Of a DNA stretch of 6,242 nt, positions 5,905 to 6,242 are shown piece after piece. The notes beneath the pieces are model-generated. The model made no database searches and was not told the origin of the DNA. It was given only the letters and a program-made list of their open reading frames with translations. The number at the start of each line of letters is the position of its first letter. Position 1 is the stretch's first letter. The stretch comes from JAADDG01 sp964450755 (GTDB lineage: Bacteria; Campylobacterota; Campylobacteria; Campylobacterales; JAADDG01). The position numbers were made by a program, and so were the translations under genes. The DNA lies in assembly GCA_964450755.1 (NCBI GenBank), contig CAYVDJ010000091.1, positions 1-6,242 on the forward strand, in the 5' to 3' direction.

Positions 5905-6242
5905 ATGTGGAGTTATCCTGATAATGATTTGTTAGATTCATTTGTCAAATATTCTAAGATTGCAGGGATTATTTTTATAGTTTTGGGATTGATAGGTATA
6001 TTTTTTCCATCTTTTCTTTCGATAGCAACTGTTTTATTCATAGGATGGTTGATGGTTTTTAGCGGTTTTATGGCAGGTTATTTTACATGGATTACAGATA
6101 AAGGAGAATGGCTGGGTTGGCTTAAATCTTTTGCTTTGGTAATTGTCGGACTTTTTCTTGTTTTTTATCCTATGCCCGGTATTGCAGCTGTCGGTCTTCT
6201 TCTTGCAATATATTTTCTGATTGATGCTTTTGGAAGTTTTTC
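5905..6242 (+). CDS. HdeD/DUF308-family membrane protein (3' truncated by window edge)
   Basis: The frame runs from ATG 5905 off the right edge, giving 112 complete codons. After a short polar N-terminus (MWSYPDNDLLDSFVKYSK), hydrophobic segments lie at about residues 19-34, 38-60, 73-88 and 91-110. The pattern of paired helices joined by short 'FFPSFLSIATVLFIGWLM' and 'FYPMPGIAAVGLLLAIYF' type turns is characteristic of DUF308 repeats in HdeD proteins, usually about 180-200 residues with six helices, so roughly half is present. HdeD is an inner-membrane protein linked to acid resistance at high cell density in E. coli; its biochemical activity is unknown. The start is fixed by AAAGGAG 6 bases upstream. 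It lies 89 bp from the proton ATPase gene and has its own promoter candidates. Confidence 0.85.
   Translation, partial: MWSYPDNDLLDSFVKYSKIAGIIFIVLGLIGIFFPSFLSIATVLFIGWLMVFSGFMAGYFTWITDKGEWLGWLKSFALVIVGLFLVFYPMPGIAAVGLLLAIYFLIDAFGSF

Overview
This is an AT-rich bacterial window (roughly one third G+C by eye). AGA arginine codons are frequent, and ribosome-binding sites are mostly of the AAAGGA type, two of them overlapping the previous stop codon. Low G+C, tight packing and the gene content would fit Campylobacterota (vent or sulfur-oxidising relatives) or another low-GC Gram-negative lineage such as Deferribacterota. The lineage is an inference from style; no marker gene is present to settle it. 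All supported genes are on the + strand.

Layout: (1) 2-466 is the 3' end of an MgtC/SapB-type membrane protein (DUF4010 part), cut by the left edge. (2) 467-653 is non-coding, with a candidate promoter and a pair of 12-bp direct repeats 22 bp apart. (3) 654-5815 is a four-gene block with gaps of only 10-12 bp, almost certainly one operon: a small alpha/beta protein resembling YflT/DUF1269 stress proteins, a Crp/Fnr-family regulator, a beta-CASP metallo-beta-lactamase RNA-processing nuclease, and a complete P-type proton-efflux ATPase of the plant/fungal plasma-membrane type. (4) 5816-5904 is a short regulatory gap with an array of 11-bp-phased T-rich direct repeats and a perfect 8+8 dyad. (5) 5905 to the right edge is the N-terminal part of an HdeD/DUF308 membrane protein.

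Taken together, the genes look like an envelope and pH-homeostasis or energy-limitation stress module. The ATPase exports protons at the expense of ATP, HdeD proteins are linked to acid resistance, MgtC-type proteins to Mg2+ and acid stress, the Crp-like protein is a plausible local regulator, and the nuclease could act on RNA. The physiological link is inferred from co-location and family knowledge; no gene here is a wholly new family. The least-described material is the regulatory DNA before the operon and before the HdeD gene.
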